From contig JAUIIY010000003.1 of the NCBI GenBank assembly GCA_030431375.1, forward strand, positions 1-64,000: DNA of 64,000 nucleotides. Reading direction: 5' to 3'. The notes under the pieces are model-generated. The model had not been told where the DNA came from, did no database searches, and worked only from the letters and a program-made list of their open reading frames with translations. The first letter of the stretch is position 1, and the number at the start of each line of letters is the position of its first letter. This document shows positions 30,690 to 40,603 of the stretch, in pieces. Source of the DNA: Alphaproteobacteria bacterium. Its GTDB lineage: Bacteria; Pseudomonadota; Alphaproteobacteria; Rickettsiales; JABSSG01. The translations under genes and the position numbers were made by a program.

Positions 30690-32218
30690 AGACTGATTTC
30701 CTTAGGGGGGTTAAAAATTTTGTTTGGCCAATACACCGTAATGAGGTGGCAAAATTCTTCCCAATGGCCTTCATGCTATTTTTTATACTTTTCAATTATT
30801 CGGTTCTAAGGGTTTTAAAAGATAGTTTGATTATACCGGCGATAGGAGCCGAATCAGTTACTTTCATAAAGTCATATGTTGTTGTTCCTTGTGCGATTTT
30901 ATTTGCATTATTATATGCAAAAATGACAAATTTGATGAGTTTTAACCGAATATTTTTCTCTATAGGTTTTTTCTATCTTATTTATTTTATAATTTTTGCA
31001 TTAATAATTTATCCGAATCAAAGTTTCTTTCATCCATCTAAAGAGTCGATAAATTTACTTATCCAAAAGCAATATAACTTATATTTTTTTACGCTAAATA
31101 TGGAGCATCTGAAGTGGTTCCTAATTGTTTTTAGTAAGTGGTCTTTTGCCCTAAATTATGTTTTGGCAGAACTTTGGGGTTCTTCCATGGTATTTCTGTT
31201 ATTCTGGCAATTCGCTAACCAGAATACTAAGACGCAAGAAGCAAAAAGATTTTATCCGATGTTTGGTTTGGTTGGGCAATCAGGAGGATTATGTGCGGGG
31301 TATGTTCTTACTTATCTAACAGATCACAGCATAAAAAATTATAGTTTTTTAGGGCTACATTATCAGAATAATTTTCCGTTATATGTGATGCTAGTGGCTA
31401 TTATTGCGGTAATTTTAATTTTGATAATTTTTTATTATATAAATTATTTAGCTGCTGAAGGTAAAAGCTATAATACTAAAGTGCGAGATGCCGCTTCTTT
31501 AAAATCTAAACTATCAATCAAAGATAGTATCAAAGTTGTTATGTCTTCGAAATATATTGGATTTATTGCTATTTTAATTTTCTCTTACGGAATTTCTATC
31601 AATTTAGTTGAAGGGTTATGGAAGGATAAAGCGCGATCTCTATATCCAAATACGGTTGATTATGCCAGATTTAGCAGTGAGGTGATTGTCTATACAGGGT
31701 ATAGTGCCATGTTCTTTATGTTTGTTGGCGCAAATATATTGAAATATTTTGGTTGGTTAACGGCAGCCTTAATAACCCCGATTACTATACTAATTACTGG
31801 TATTTGTTTTTTCATGTTAGTTGTTTTTGCAGATAATTTTTATGTATATATTTCTGCTATGACTATATTAAATCCATTATTTATTACTGTAATGTTTGGT
31901 ACTATTCAGAACGTGCTTTCAAAAGGTACTAAATATGCCTTATTCGAATCTACGAAGGAGATGTCGTATATTCCTTTGGATCCAGAGCTTAAAAGCAAGG
32001 GTAAAGCTGCGGTAGATGTAATAGGTGCGAGATTTGCTAAATCTGCTGGTGCGCATGTGCAGTCATTTGTTTTCATTTTATTTCCGGCGGCAACCTATAC
32101 TTCAATAGCCCCGTATTTAATGGTAGTATTTACATTGGTAATGTTGGTTTGGTTGGTAGATGTGAAGTGGCTACATAATGCATACATCAAAAAAATTCAG
32201 AAATCTGAAGAAAGTTGA
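30686..32218 (+). CDS. tlc: ATP/ADP translocase (Tlc), copy 1
   Basis: Tlc carriers exchange host ATP for bacterial ADP, the hallmark of energy-parasitic intracellular bacteria and of plastids. The 510-residue protein has about twelve membrane segments. Family features are [71 protein letters not shown], and a conserved late stretch [20 protein letters not shown] then [20 protein letters not shown]. Some paralogues in Rickettsia carry other nucleotides, so ATP/ADP specificity is by family only. The start is GTG, overlapping pntB. Confidence 0.95.
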   Translation: MKTDFLRGVKNFVWPIHRNEVAKFFPMAFMLFFILFNYSVLRVLKDSLIIPAIGAESVTFIKSYVVVPCAILFALLYAKMTNLMSFNRIFFSIGFFYLIYFIIFALIIYPNQSFFHPSKESINLLIQKQYNLYFFTLNMEHLKWFLIVFSKWSFALNYVLAELWGSSMVFLLFWQFANQNTKTQEAKRFYPMFGLVGQSGGLCAGYVLTYLTDHSIKNYSFLGLHYQNNFPLYVMLVAIIAVILILIIFYYINYLAAEGKSYNTKVRDAASLKSKLSIKDSIKVVMSSKYIGFIAILIFSYGISINLVEGLWKDKARSLYPNTVDYARFSSEVIVYTGYSAMFFMFVGANILKYFGWLTAALITPITILITGICFFMLVVFADNFYVYISAMTILNPLFITVMFGTIQNVLSKGTKYALFESTKEMSYIPLDPELKSKGKAAVDVIGARFAKSAGAHVQSFVFILFPAATYTSIAPYLMVVFTLVMLVWLVDVKWLHNAYIKKIQKSEES

Positions 32219-32268
32219 CCTTGACAATTAGAGGTAGTTAAGTTAGAAATTTTCTTTTGGAAGCGTAA

Positions 32269-33771
32269 ATGAATAGATTATTAAAGTTTCTATGGCCTAT
32301 TGAAAAAAAGGAATTAAAAAAATTCCTACCTATGGCCTTGATTTCTCTCCTTACAATATTTAATTATAATGCCCTGCGAAGTGTGAAAGACACTCTGGTT
32401 GTGCCAACAATAGGTGCTGAATCAGTTACGTTCTTAAAAGTGTATCTTGTTACACCTTCCGCAATCTTACTTTTTTTGATTTATGCAAAACTCTCAAACA
32501 CATTTAGTTTTAGGACGATATATTATCAAATAGCAAGTTTTTATATTATCTTCTTCCTGTTATTTGCTTTTGTCTTATTGCCTTATGAAACCTCCATTCA
32601 TCCAAATCCTAAAGAAATTAAAGAACTAATTTCAGGCAGTATAAATTTCTATTTCTTCAAATTGGATTTAGATCATTTCAAGTGGTTTTTTATGATTTAC
32701 CAGAAATGGACTTACGGCATTTTTTATGTTTTAGCTGAATTGTGGAACTCTACAATGACTCTTTTGCTATTATACCAATTGGCAAATAGAATTACGATGA
32801 CAGAGGAAGCAAAGAGGTTTTACCCTATGTTAGCCTTAACTGGAAGTTTTGGTAATTTTGTGGCCGGAACTTCCATTAAAACTTTATACCAATTTATTGA
32901 TCACTCAAAATCTACCTTGATGATTCAAGCTATAATGGTGCTTGCTGTTATTGCTTCTTGTCTGATTATTGTGTTGTTCAGATATATAAATAATCATGTT
33001 TTAACAGATCCAAATATTAAAATTCCTCAGCCAAAAAATACAATTAGTCATAAGAAAAAAATTCCTTTGATGGATAGTTTTAAAATAATTTTTTCTTCTA
33101 AATATTTAGGTATGGTGGTTGTATTGGTTATTTCCTATGGATTTGCAATAAACCTTCTGGAAGGGCCATGGAAGGCGGAAATTAGAAAAGTTTATCCGGA
33201 AAAAAGTGAGTTCTTGTATTTCATGGCTACCTTAAACCAAGCTAATGGTTTGGTTTCTATGTTATTTATGTTGATCGCGGCCACAATATTAAAGAGATAT
33301 AGTTGGTTTACTGCAGCAATTGTAACACCAGTAATGATCTTCATTACGGGTATAGCATTCTTCTCATTTGTAGTATTTGGAGATTATATTAGTCTAACGC
33401 TTGCATCATTTTTTATGATTAATCCAGCCTTCATAGCAGTGATTCTGGGGACTGCGCAGAATGTGCTTGGGAAGTCTACTAAATATGCTCTTTTTGATCC
33501 AACTAAAGAGATGACATATATACCTATTGATGAAGAGCTGAAAAGTAAGGGCAAGGCAGCTGTGGATGTTGTGGGTGCAAGATTTGCTAAATCTTTTGGT
33601 GCTTTTGTGCAATCTACAATTTTTATTATTTATCCGGCAGCAACATATTCTAGTATTTCATGGATCTTGATGATAATTTTCTCTATTGTGGCAATTGTTT
33701 GGATTGTTGATGTTAAGTCGTTAAATAAAGAGTATCTCAAGCATTTGAGTCTAAATAAAGAAAAAGTTTAA
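32269..33771 (+). CDS. tlc: ATP/ADP translocase (Tlc), copy 2
   Basis: The second of three tandem Tlc paralogues, 500 residues. It shares [72 protein letters not shown] and TKYALFDPTKEMTYIPIDEE with its neighbours, but differs markedly in loops. The pair WNSTM replaces the WGS(S/A)M seen in copies 1 and 3, which may hint at different substrate choice. It begins 51 bases after copy 1; AGGT/GGAAG-type purines lie upstream of the ATG. Confidence 0.95.
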   Translation: MNRLLKFLWPIEKKELKKFLPMALISLLTIFNYNALRSVKDTLVVPTIGAESVTFLKVYLVTPSAILLFLIYAKLSNTFSFRTIYYQIASFYIIFFLLFAFVLLPYETSIHPNPKEIKELISGSINFYFFKLDLDHFKWFFMIYQKWTYGIFYVLAELWNSTMTLLLLYQLANRITMTEEAKRFYPMLALTGSFGNFVAGTSIKTLYQFIDHSKSTLMIQAIMVLAVIASCLIIVLFRYINNHVLTDPNIKIPQPKNTISHKKKIPLMDSFKIIFSSKYLGMVVVLVISYGFAINLLEGPWKAEIRKVYPEKSEFLYFMATLNQANGLVSMLFMLIAATILKRYSWFTAAIVTPVMIFITGIAFFSFVVFGDYISLTLASFFMINPAFIAVILGTAQNVLGKSTKYALFDPTKEMTYIPIDEELKSKGKAAVDVVGARFAKSFGAFVQSTIFIIYPAATYSSISWILMIIFSIVAIVWIVDVKSLNKEYLKHLSLNKEKV

Positions 33772-33788
33772 AAAAATATTTCCCAAAT

Positions 33789-35303
33789 ATGAGTTTAATA
33801 AGTAGAGCAAAGCAAATCGTATGGCCTATTGAGAGGTGGGAATTGAAAAAATTCCTGCCAATGACCTTTATGATGTTCTGCATATTGTTTAACTATAATT
33901 CGCTCAGATCTCTCAAAGATAGCTTAGTTGTGCCAAATATAGGTGCTGAAGCACTTAATTTTATCAAATTTTACTGCGTGGTTCCTGCGGCAATTATCTT
34001 CATGGTAATATATGCAAAATTAACCAATGTCATGAGGGCACCAAAAATATTTTACAGCTTTTGTCTGTTCTTTTTAATTTTCTTTCTGACTTTTGCTTTT
34101 GTTTTGTATCCAAATACAGATTTTTTCCATCCTGAAAGTGCAAAGTTAGCGCAAATAGAACATTCCACGGTGAATTTATTTTTCTTCGATTTGCATATGA
34201 GCCATTTTAAATGGTTTTTAAGAATATATGCAAAATGGACTTTTGCCTTATTTTATATCATTGCAGAATTATGGGGCTCGGCAATGTTGATGCTCTCATT
34301 TTGGCAATTTGCTAACCATATTACTGATACCGATCAGGCTAAAAGATTTTACCCAATGTTCGGTTTTTTTGGTAATGCTGCATTAATTTTAGCTGGATGG
34401 ATTATCAAATATCTGTCCTCTGTTCAAGATATTGCTGATGGATATGCGAGTGGTGGTGATACAAAATCTACGACTATGATTCAGGCAATGCTGGTATTTA
34501 TGAGTTTATCCTGTTTGTTGATAATGTGGTTATATAATTACATGCAAACGGAAGTCTTAATTCATCCACAATTCTTTACGAAAAAAGAAAAGAGACTCAA
34601 GCCTAAATTGTCAATATTAGATAGTCTGAAAGTCATCTTATCTTCTAAATATTTAGGTTTTATAGTTATTCTAGTTTTTTGTTATGGTATGTCGATTAAT
34701 TTAGTTGAGGGGCCTTGGAAAAGCAAAGTTAGGTCTGTATACCCAAGTACCAATGATTATGCATATTTTATGGGTACTCTAAATCAGCTCACTGGCCTAG
34801 CATCGATGGTCTTTATGATAGTTGGTGCAAATATTTTGCGCCGGTTTAATTGGTTGACTAGTGCTATTATAACTCCACTTGTTATTTTTATAACAGGTAT
34901 TGGATTCTTTACCTTTGTTGTGTTTGATGATTTAGTTACCAGTTATATGGTTATTTTCATTTTGGTTAACCCAGTATTTATAGCTATAATTTTGGGCACG
35001 GTTCAAAATGTTTTATCTAAGGGTATAAAATATGCTTTCTTTGACCCTACCAAGGAGATGGCATATATTCCGATTGATGAGGAGCTGAAGACTAAAGGTA
35101 AAGCAGCTGTGGATGTGGTGGGTGCAAGACTTGCGAAATCTTGGGGTGCTTTTATTCAAGCAGCAATATTTAGTTTATTCCCGAATACAAGCTATGCAGA
35201 AATAACTCCATATCTTATGATAATATTCGTAGTGATATGTTTGATATGGCTTGTGAATGTAAGGTTTTTAAATCTTGAATATAAAAAATATTTAGCAAGG
35301 TAA
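33789..35303 (+). CDS. tlc: ATP/ADP translocase (Tlc), copy 3
   Basis: The third tandem Tlc paralogue, 504 residues, with [80 protein letters not shown] and FFDPTKEMAYIPIDEELKTK. It has an insert around residue 215 (SSVQDIADGYASGGDTKSTT) that lengthens one loop relative to copy 2. It starts 18 bases after copy 2. Confidence 0.95.
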   Translation: MSLISRAKQIVWPIERWELKKFLPMTFMMFCILFNYNSLRSLKDSLVVPNIGAEALNFIKFYCVVPAAIIFMVIYAKLTNVMRAPKIFYSFCLFFLIFFLTFAFVLYPNTDFFHPESAKLAQIEHSTVNLFFFDLHMSHFKWFLRIYAKWTFALFYIIAELWGSAMLMLSFWQFANHITDTDQAKRFYPMFGFFGNAALILAGWIIKYLSSVQDIADGYASGGDTKSTTMIQAMLVFMSLSCLLIMWLYNYMQTEVLIHPQFFTKKEKRLKPKLSILDSLKVILSSKYLGFIVILVFCYGMSINLVEGPWKSKVRSVYPSTNDYAYFMGTLNQLTGLASMVFMIVGANILRRFNWLTSAIITPLVIFITGIGFFTFVVFDDLVTSYMVIFILVNPVFIAIILGTVQNVLSKGIKYAFFDPTKEMAYIPIDEELKTKGKAAVDVVGARLAKSWGAFIQAAIFSLFPNTSYAEITPYLMIIFVVICLIWLVNVRFLNLEYKKYLAR

Positions 35304-35312
35304 AATATTTGC

Positions 35313-36170
35313 ATGGAGATAATACTTACTAATTATAGTATGATTTTTTTGACGGTTGCAGTCGTATTGCGGCTATTTAATACTAATCTGAAGGCATCAT
35401 TAGCAAGTTATGGCTGTGCTTTGGGAATAGCTTTAGGACAGAATTACGTTGAACCTATAGGTTTCGTGTTTATTTTAATCGCAATAGCTGTGTTGCAAAT
35501 ACATAACCAGAAAAATCTTGATAACTTGATAAAAGCAGCTTTATGGATTTTTTTACTAGTTTTTGGCTTTAATCTATTAGGTCATAAGCTGACAGGTTTT
35601 AACAATATGGAAGTCATATATGAAAAACCATCCCAACCAGCAGTATATTATAATCTATGGATCAATTATGATTCATTATTTTTCGGGGTAGCATTATTCA
35701 TATTTAAATATGAAAAAATTTCTTTTGAGTATTTAAAAAGAACGTTGATGCTCGGCATATTAAGTGCGGTTATGGTTATACCTATAATAGCGGTATTAGC
35801 TAGCAGATATGAACTCCTATCGTATGAATATTTTATACCCGAATACCTACTTTATTGGGTTTGGATTGCAGCTCTATATGCGTTAGTTGCAGAGAGTTTC
35901 TACAGGATGTTTATCATTGATTCGGTGATTGGTAATAGACCCTATAACTTGACAAAGCTAGCGTTAATAATTATATTTTCGTCGGCTCTATATGCATTGC
36001 AGCCTGTTCTAGAAATGTCTGAACATATAAAAGTAAATTTCATAGTTGGCTTGTTATATTCGCTAGTCTATGTTTATTCTGGAAAAAGGGTTGAAGCTAG
36101 TTTTCTAGTACATTTTTTGGTTAGTATGATTCATATGTTTTTTTTCACATATTCTGTTTTTGGTAGTTAG
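35313..36170 (+). CDS. CPBP-like multi-span membrane protein
   Basis: A 285-residue membrane protein with about eight hydrophobic segments. The C-terminal half resembles CPBP (CAAX/Abi) intramembrane proteases: AESFYRMFI near residue 208 recalls the EExxxR motif but has only one Glu, and a late FLVHFLVSMIHMFFF supplies His residues. Activity is therefore uncertain. It starts nine bases after tlc copy 3 and may be co-transcribed with it; similar genes occur in other Rickettsiales. Confidence 0.55.
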   Translation: MEIILTNYSMIFLTVAVVLRLFNTNLKASLASYGCALGIALGQNYVEPIGFVFILIAIAVLQIHNQKNLDNLIKAALWIFLLVFGFNLLGHKLTGFNNMEVIYEKPSQPAVYYNLWINYDSLFFGVALFIFKYEKISFEYLKRTLMLGILSAVMVIPIIAVLASRYELLSYEYFIPEYLLYWVWIAALYALVAESFYRMFIIDSVIGNRPYNLTKLALIIIFSSALYALQPVLEMSEHIKVNFIVGLLYSLVYVYSGKRVEASFLVHFLVSMIHMFFFTYSVFGS

Positions 36171-36191
36171 ATAGGGGCATAAGTATAAATT

Positions 36192-37409
36192 ATGGCTATT
36201 ATAGTTCAAAAATTTGGGGGTACGTCAGTCGCAGACCTCGAAAGAATTAGTTGTGTTGCTGATTTAGTTATTGAAGAGATAAAAAAAGGCAACAAGGTAG
36301 TGGTAGTAGCCTCCGCAATGGCAAAAGTTACGAATCAGTTATCGGATCTGGTAAAAAATAATTTCAGTGTTGAAGATCAAGAATCTCTTTATGAGTTTGA
36401 TTCCATCCTGTCCACTGGTGAGCAAGTATCAACTGCTCTCTTAGCGCTTACCTTAAGAAAAAAAGGCTATAAAGCAAGATCTGTGCTGGGTTGGCAGATT
36501 CCAATGATTACAAATTACGAGTTTGGCAAGTCACGCGTTAAGACAATAAAAAAGGATATTATTTGCAATCTGATTGATGAAAATCAAATTCCTATAATAG
36601 CTGGGTTTCAGGCTGTGGATGCGAGTAATAGGATTACTACGCTTGGTAGAGGTGGCTCAGATACTTCTGCAGTTTTGATTGCAGCGGCACTGCAAGCAAA
36701 AAGATGCGATATATATACAGATGTGGATGGTGTATTTACATGTGACCCAAGAATTGTAAAAGATGCTAAAAAATTAGATCATATATCTTATGAGGAGATC
36801 TTAGAATTAGCTTCATTGGGTGCCAAAGTATTACAAACTCGATCAGTAGAAATAGGGATGATGTATAATATTCCATTAAAAGTTTTATCGAGCTTTGAAA
36901 ATCAGAAAGGAACCTTAGTTACGCAAGAGGACAAAAAAATGGAAAAAAGACTAATCACGGCTATTACCCACACGAAAGACGAGAGTAGTATAAGTGTGAG
37001 GGGGGTGCCAATAACAGAAGGTGCAATAGCTATTTTGGATAAATGTTCAGATGTGAATGTAGATACGATAGTTCAGAATTTAAATTATGAAAACTCTGAA
37101 ATTGATATAACTTTTACATTGCCTAGAAATGACTGTAAAAAAGTAGTTTCACGCATCAAGGAGGATCAAACTAATATTAACTATAAAAGCTTGGTCAGTG
37201 AAGAGAACCTGGCAAAAGTGTCAGTTGTTGGTGTTGGAATGAAAAGTCACTCTGGTGTTGCTAGGGATATGCTGAAAGTTTTAGCAGATAAAAAAATTAA
37301 TGTGAAAGTAATTTCTACATCTGAAATAAAAATTAGTGTTATTATATCTGAAGAATATGTGGAGCTAGCGGTGAGAGCTTTGCATTCAACTTTTGAACTT
37401 GATAAATAA
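36192..37409 (+). CDS. lysC: aspartate kinase
   Basis: LysC phosphorylates aspartate, the entry to DAP, lysine, threonine and methionine. The 405-residue protein has VQKFGGTSVAD at the start, the FDSILSTGEQVST loop, RGGSDTSAVLIAAALQA, and DVDGVFTCDPR, followed by two ACT domains (SISVRGVPITEGAIAILDKC; VSVVGVGMKSHSGVARDMLK) for feedback control. With dapA it supplies DAP for the cell wall. Confidence 0.96.
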   Translation: MAIIVQKFGGTSVADLERISCVADLVIEEIKKGNKVVVVASAMAKVTNQLSDLVKNNFSVEDQESLYEFDSILSTGEQVSTALLALTLRKKGYKARSVLGWQIPMITNYEFGKSRVKTIKKDIICNLIDENQIPIIAGFQAVDASNRITTLGRGGSDTSAVLIAAALQAKRCDIYTDVDGVFTCDPRIVKDAKKLDHISYEEILELASLGAKVLQTRSVEIGMMYNIPLKVLSSFENQKGTLVTQEDKKMEKRLITAITHTKDESSISVRGVPITEGAIAILDKCSDVNVDTIVQNLNYENSEIDITFTLPRNDCKKVVSRIKEDQTNINYKSLVSEENLAKVSVVGVGMKSHSGVARDMLKVLADKKINVKVISTSEIKISVIISEEYVELAVRALHSTFELDK

Positions 37410-37410
37410 G

Positions 37411-38406
37411 ATGATTTTAAGCGATTTGTGGAAAAAAGGGACCGATTTTTTGGGAGTAAAATACGCCATCATGGGCGGTGCTATGTCATGGGTATCAGAG
37501 AATAATCTCGTTTCTGCCATTTCAAATGCTGGTGGCTTTGGCGTAATAGCTTGTGGGTCAATGCCCCCCGAATTACTTGATATTGAGATTAAGAAGACCA
37601 AAGAAAAGACCTCAAATCCATTCGGTGTTAATTTGATAACCATGCATCCGCAATTAGATGATCTGGTGAAAACATGCATTGCAAATAAAGTATCCCATGT
37701 AGTATTGGCTGGTGGATTACCGAAAGCAGAAAATATTAAAACTTTAAAAAATGCAGGCATTAAAGTTATATGCTTTGCTCCAGCATTGGTGATAGCAAAA
37801 CGCCTGATAAGAAATGGTGCAGATGCTTTAATAGTTGAGGGGATGGAAGCAGGTGGTCATATAGGACCAGTTGCCACCTCGGTTCTAGCTCAGGAGATTT
37901 TACCAGAAATTTCTGAGGTTCCGGTGTTTATTGCTGGTGGAATTGGTAGAGGTGAAATGATGGTAGAATATCTGCGAATGGGAGCAGCGGGGTGTCAGTT
38001 GGGTACCAAGTTTGTTTGTGCAGAAGAATCAATTGCTCATGCAAATTTTAAGAACCTATTTATAAAATCTAACGCAAGAGATGCTGTTCTCTCGGTCCAG
38101 ATCGATCCGAATTTCCCAGTTATTCCTGTCAGAGCCATTGAAAATAAAGCCTCAAAAGCTTTTATCTCCTATCAGCATGAGGTTGTAAAAAAATATAATG
38201 CGGGTGATTACACAAAGGAAGAGGCGCAGCTAAAAATAGAGCATTTTTGGGCTGGAGCCTTGCGCAAAGCTGTGATAGATGGGGATGTTGAGAATGGTTC
38301 TGTCATGGCTGGTCAAACTGTTGGTCTGGTGAAAAAAATTCAACCAGTTCAGGAAATAATTGCTGAGTTAATTGAGCAAGCCGAAATCTCGCTGAGTAAT
38401 GGGTAG
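37411..38406 (+). CDS. NAD(P)H-dependent flavin oxidoreductase (nitronate monooxygenase/FabK-like)
   Basis: A 331-residue FMN-binding barrel. Characteristic parts are YAIMGGAMSWVSENNLVSAI, SNAGGFGVIACG, ADALIVEGMEAGGHIGP, and VFIAGGIGRGEMMVEYLRMG with AAGCQLGTKFVCAEES. Members include nitronate monooxygenases and the enoyl-ACP reductase FabK, and sequence reading cannot separate them. I chose ATG 37411, two bases after the lysC stop, over an upstream TTG. Confidence 0.85.
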   Translation: MILSDLWKKGTDFLGVKYAIMGGAMSWVSENNLVSAISNAGGFGVIACGSMPPELLDIEIKKTKEKTSNPFGVNLITMHPQLDDLVKTCIANKVSHVVLAGGLPKAENIKTLKNAGIKVICFAPALVIAKRLIRNGADALIVEGMEAGGHIGPVATSVLAQEILPEISEVPVFIAGGIGRGEMMVEYLRMGAAGCQLGTKFVCAEESIAHANFKNLFIKSNARDAVLSVQIDPNFPVIPVRAIENKASKAFISYQHEVVKKYNAGDYTKEEAQLKIEHFWAGALRKAVIDGDVENGSVMAGQTVGLVKKIQPVQEIIAELIEQAEISLSNG

Positions 38407-39403
38407 TTTTCTAAAAAGATTGTTATTAATCATCTCATTGATTTGTATTGCCTCTTGTGAGCACAGCAATGTTGTAACTAAAAAGCTAGGTGGCAGTGTT
38501 TTTCTCCGTAATTCTTCCTACAAGCAAAATCACGACAATAAGATTAAGTATTTAGAAAGCAAGGTCCTGTCCTTATATCGAGATAATAAAAATAATCATG
38601 TAATTTTTTTGATGGATTTACTTTCTTTGGGCGTATTAAGAAAGAGTCTGATGGATAAACAGCCTTATATAGGAGAGCCTTATCACGTCCTTAAATCCCT
38701 ACATTTACCCAGTAGCAGTAAAACTAAATATTATAATATCTATAATCAAAAGCTAAATTCACTAAAAAACAACCCTAGTAAAGTTAGAGAGCTACTAAAT
38801 AAAAACGCTAATCAAAAGATTAAAGAAATAAATATTTTTGTGAAAAAATTTCACAGAAGGCTGATTGCCTATAAAGTTAAATCTACAAATCCAGTACGTG
38901 TATCAGTAGCTAAACTTGATGATTATTTGTCATCTAAAAGGAAAATCTTAGATAAGATGTCTTTGGCTCAGAAGCTTGCTGTACTGCGTAATAGCTTGGT
39001 GGTACTAGAAAATATTCCTGTTGCTTTACCTATAAAAAATTATCGTGTCACCTCGAGATTTAGATGGAGATGGCATCCAATAAAGAAAAAAAGAACTATG
39101 CATTCAGGTATAGATTTAGTTGGTAAAAAACATTCTTATATTCTAGCAACGGCTAATGGCAGAGTAACTTTTACAGGAAGACAAAGCGGTTACGGAAAAA
39201 CAATTACAATTGCGCATGCTAAAGGTTCATCTACCCTATATGCACATTTATATGACATATATGTGAGGAAAGGTGATGTTGTTAAGTTAGGTCAAGTTAT
39301 TGGTGTGCAAGGTAATACAGGCGGTAGTACCAGTGATCATCTGCATTACGAGGTGCGTCTTAAAGATCAAAGAATCAATCCTGAGATTTTTCAGAATTTT
39401 TAA
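38399..39403 (+). CDS. M23-family metallopeptidase lipoprotein
   Basis: A 334-residue envelope protein. The N-terminus RLLLIISLICIASCEHSN has a lipobox ending in Cys 20, so it is probably lipid-anchored. The middle is Lys-rich and helical (residues 60-200). The C-terminal LytM domain carries the zinc site HSGIDLVGK, the loop YGKTITIAHAKGSSTLYAHL, and DHLHYEVRLKDQRINP. All expected His/Asp ligands are present, so it may be an active peptidoglycan endopeptidase. It overlaps the preceding gene by eight bases. Confidence 0.88.
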   Translation: MGSFLKRLLLIISLICIASCEHSNVVTKKLGGSVFLRNSSYKQNHDNKIKYLESKVLSLYRDNKNNHVIFLMDLLSLGVLRKSLMDKQPYIGEPYHVLKSLHLPSSSKTKYYNIYNQKLNSLKNNPSKVRELLNKNANQKIKEINIFVKKFHRRLIAYKVKSTNPVRVSVAKLDDYLSSKRKILDKMSLAQKLAVLRNSLVVLENIPVALPIKNYRVTSRFRWRWHPIKKKRTMHSGIDLVGKKHSYILATANGRVTFTGRQSGYGKTITIAHAKGSSTLYAHLYDIYVRKGDVVKLGQVIGVQGNTGGSTSDHLHYEVRLKDQRINPEIFQNF

Positions 39404-40236
39404 ATACATTCCTTTTTGATATCTAGTACGATCTCGTTAAATATCTCTTTCGACCTAGAAAAATCTTGTCCGTTCCAAATATTGCCAATTTTTTTAATAG
39501 GTAGAATTAGATAATTGACGTTTGTTAGAAAAACTTCTTCTGCATGCAGAATATCCTTCAGTACAAATTTGCCGCAATTTACTTCAGATGCGTGGTTATC
39601 GATTAAAAAAGATCTTACAATTCCAGGTATAATATTACATTCCAATGAGGGGGTATATAATTTACCCTGTTTAAGCCAAAAAACATTTCCTGAGCTTAAT
39701 TCTGAGATATAACCATTGCAATCAAGCTGGATGGCTTCATGACATCCATTCTCTATGGCTTCTTGTTTTGCAAGAACCGAATTATAATTGCACAGAGTTT
39801 TAAACCCACAAGGTAGCATATTTTCAGGTGGTCTAACAAAGCGGCTTATGAAAACATCTATTGGCTCATGAAATTTGATTGCAGATTTAGTTGTCTCGAT
39901 AATTATATTAGGTTTTGACTCTGGATCTCTTGCATAACCCAAATTTGAATCTCCTGCTGTAATGATAATTTTCCCTAAGCCCTCAACCATGTCATTTTTC
40001 TCGATAACATCACAAAAATTTTCTTTTAGATGTTCTACTTCAAGATTGATTTTGAGTTTTTTCAATCCTTCGGAAAGTCTGTTGATATGAGATTGCCAGC
40101 CATATGGCTTTTTATTATAGATACGAATAGTTTCAAATAGACCGTCTCCAAACCGCAAACCCCGATCCAAATAGGAGACTTTTGCATTTTCTTGTGGTAC
40201 AATTCCACCATTAAAAAAAACATAATTTTTTGTCAT
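39400..40236 (-). CDS. pabC: aminodeoxychorismate lyase (PabC-like), PLP fold type IV
   Basis: PabC makes 4-aminobenzoate for folate by removing pyruvate from aminodeoxychorismate. The 278-residue fold IV enzyme shows VFFNGGIVPQENAKVSYLDR, GLRFGDGLFETIRIYNKKPY, the PLP Lys in CNYNSVLAKQEAIENGCHEA, SELSSGNVFWLKQG and EVFLTNVNYLILPI. Branched-chain or D-amino-acid aminotransferases share this fold; the divergent folB-K-P-C operon favours PabC. Its ATG (40236-40234) overlaps the folB ATG in a shared CATG. Confidence 0.75.
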   Translation of the reverse strand: MTKNYVFFNGGIVPQENAKVSYLDRGLRFGDGLFETIRIYNKKPYGWQSHINRLSEGLKKLKINLEVEHLKENFCDVIEKNDMVEGLGKIIITAGDSNLGYARDPESKPNIIIETTKSAIKFHEPIDVFISRFVRPPENMLPCGFKTLCNYNSVLAKQEAIENGCHEAIQLDCNGYISELSSGNVFWLKQGKLYTPSLECNIIPGIVRSFLIDNHASEVNCGKFVLKDILHAEEVFLTNVNYLILPIKKIGNIWNGQDFSRSKEIFNEIVLDIKKECI

Positions 40237-40603
40237 GACCAAGATTATAAGGATAAATATAAATAAATTAAAGTTGAAAACTCATATAGGTGTTTTTGAT
40301 GACGAAAGAATAAGCACACAAGATTTAAAATTGGATGCTTCCATACAAATTCCAGTCGAAGAATTTATGTTGTCTGAGGACGAGTTGAATGATGGAGTTT
40401 GTTACGCTGAACTTTCAGAAAGAATTACCGATCTTGCGACAAAAAAGGAATATAAAACTATAGAATTTTTGGCAAATGAGATATATGAATTGATAAAAAG
40501 CTCTTTTTCTAAAAATACCAAGGTGAAGGTAGTTTTATGGAAACCAACGCCCGCAATGGAATGTCATATTGATAGTGCGTCATGTGAGATAATGGATGAA
40601 TAA
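40235..40603 (+). CDS. folB: dihydroneopterin aldolase
   Basis: FolB splits dihydroneopterin to 6-hydroxymethyl-dihydropterin. The 122-residue protein has the opening IRININKLKLKTHIGVFDDE, the catalytic region CYAELSERITDLATKKEYKT then IEFLANEIYELI, and VKVVLWKPTPAM near the end. No Shine-Dalgarno is visible before its ATG, which overlaps the start codon of divergent pabC. It overlaps folK by eight bases. Confidence 0.93.
   Translation: MTKIIRININKLKLKTHIGVFDDERISTQDLKLDASIQIPVEEFMLSEDELNDGVCYAELSERITDLATKKEYKTIEFLANEIYELIKSSFSKNTKVKVVLWKPTPAMECHIDSASCEIMDE

Noticed and set aside
39400-40236. Branched-chain or D-amino-acid aminotransferase as the primary call
   Set aside because: The fold is shared, but direct divergence from folB-folK-folP-folC makes the folate enzyme PabC the simpler reading; confidence is kept moderate.
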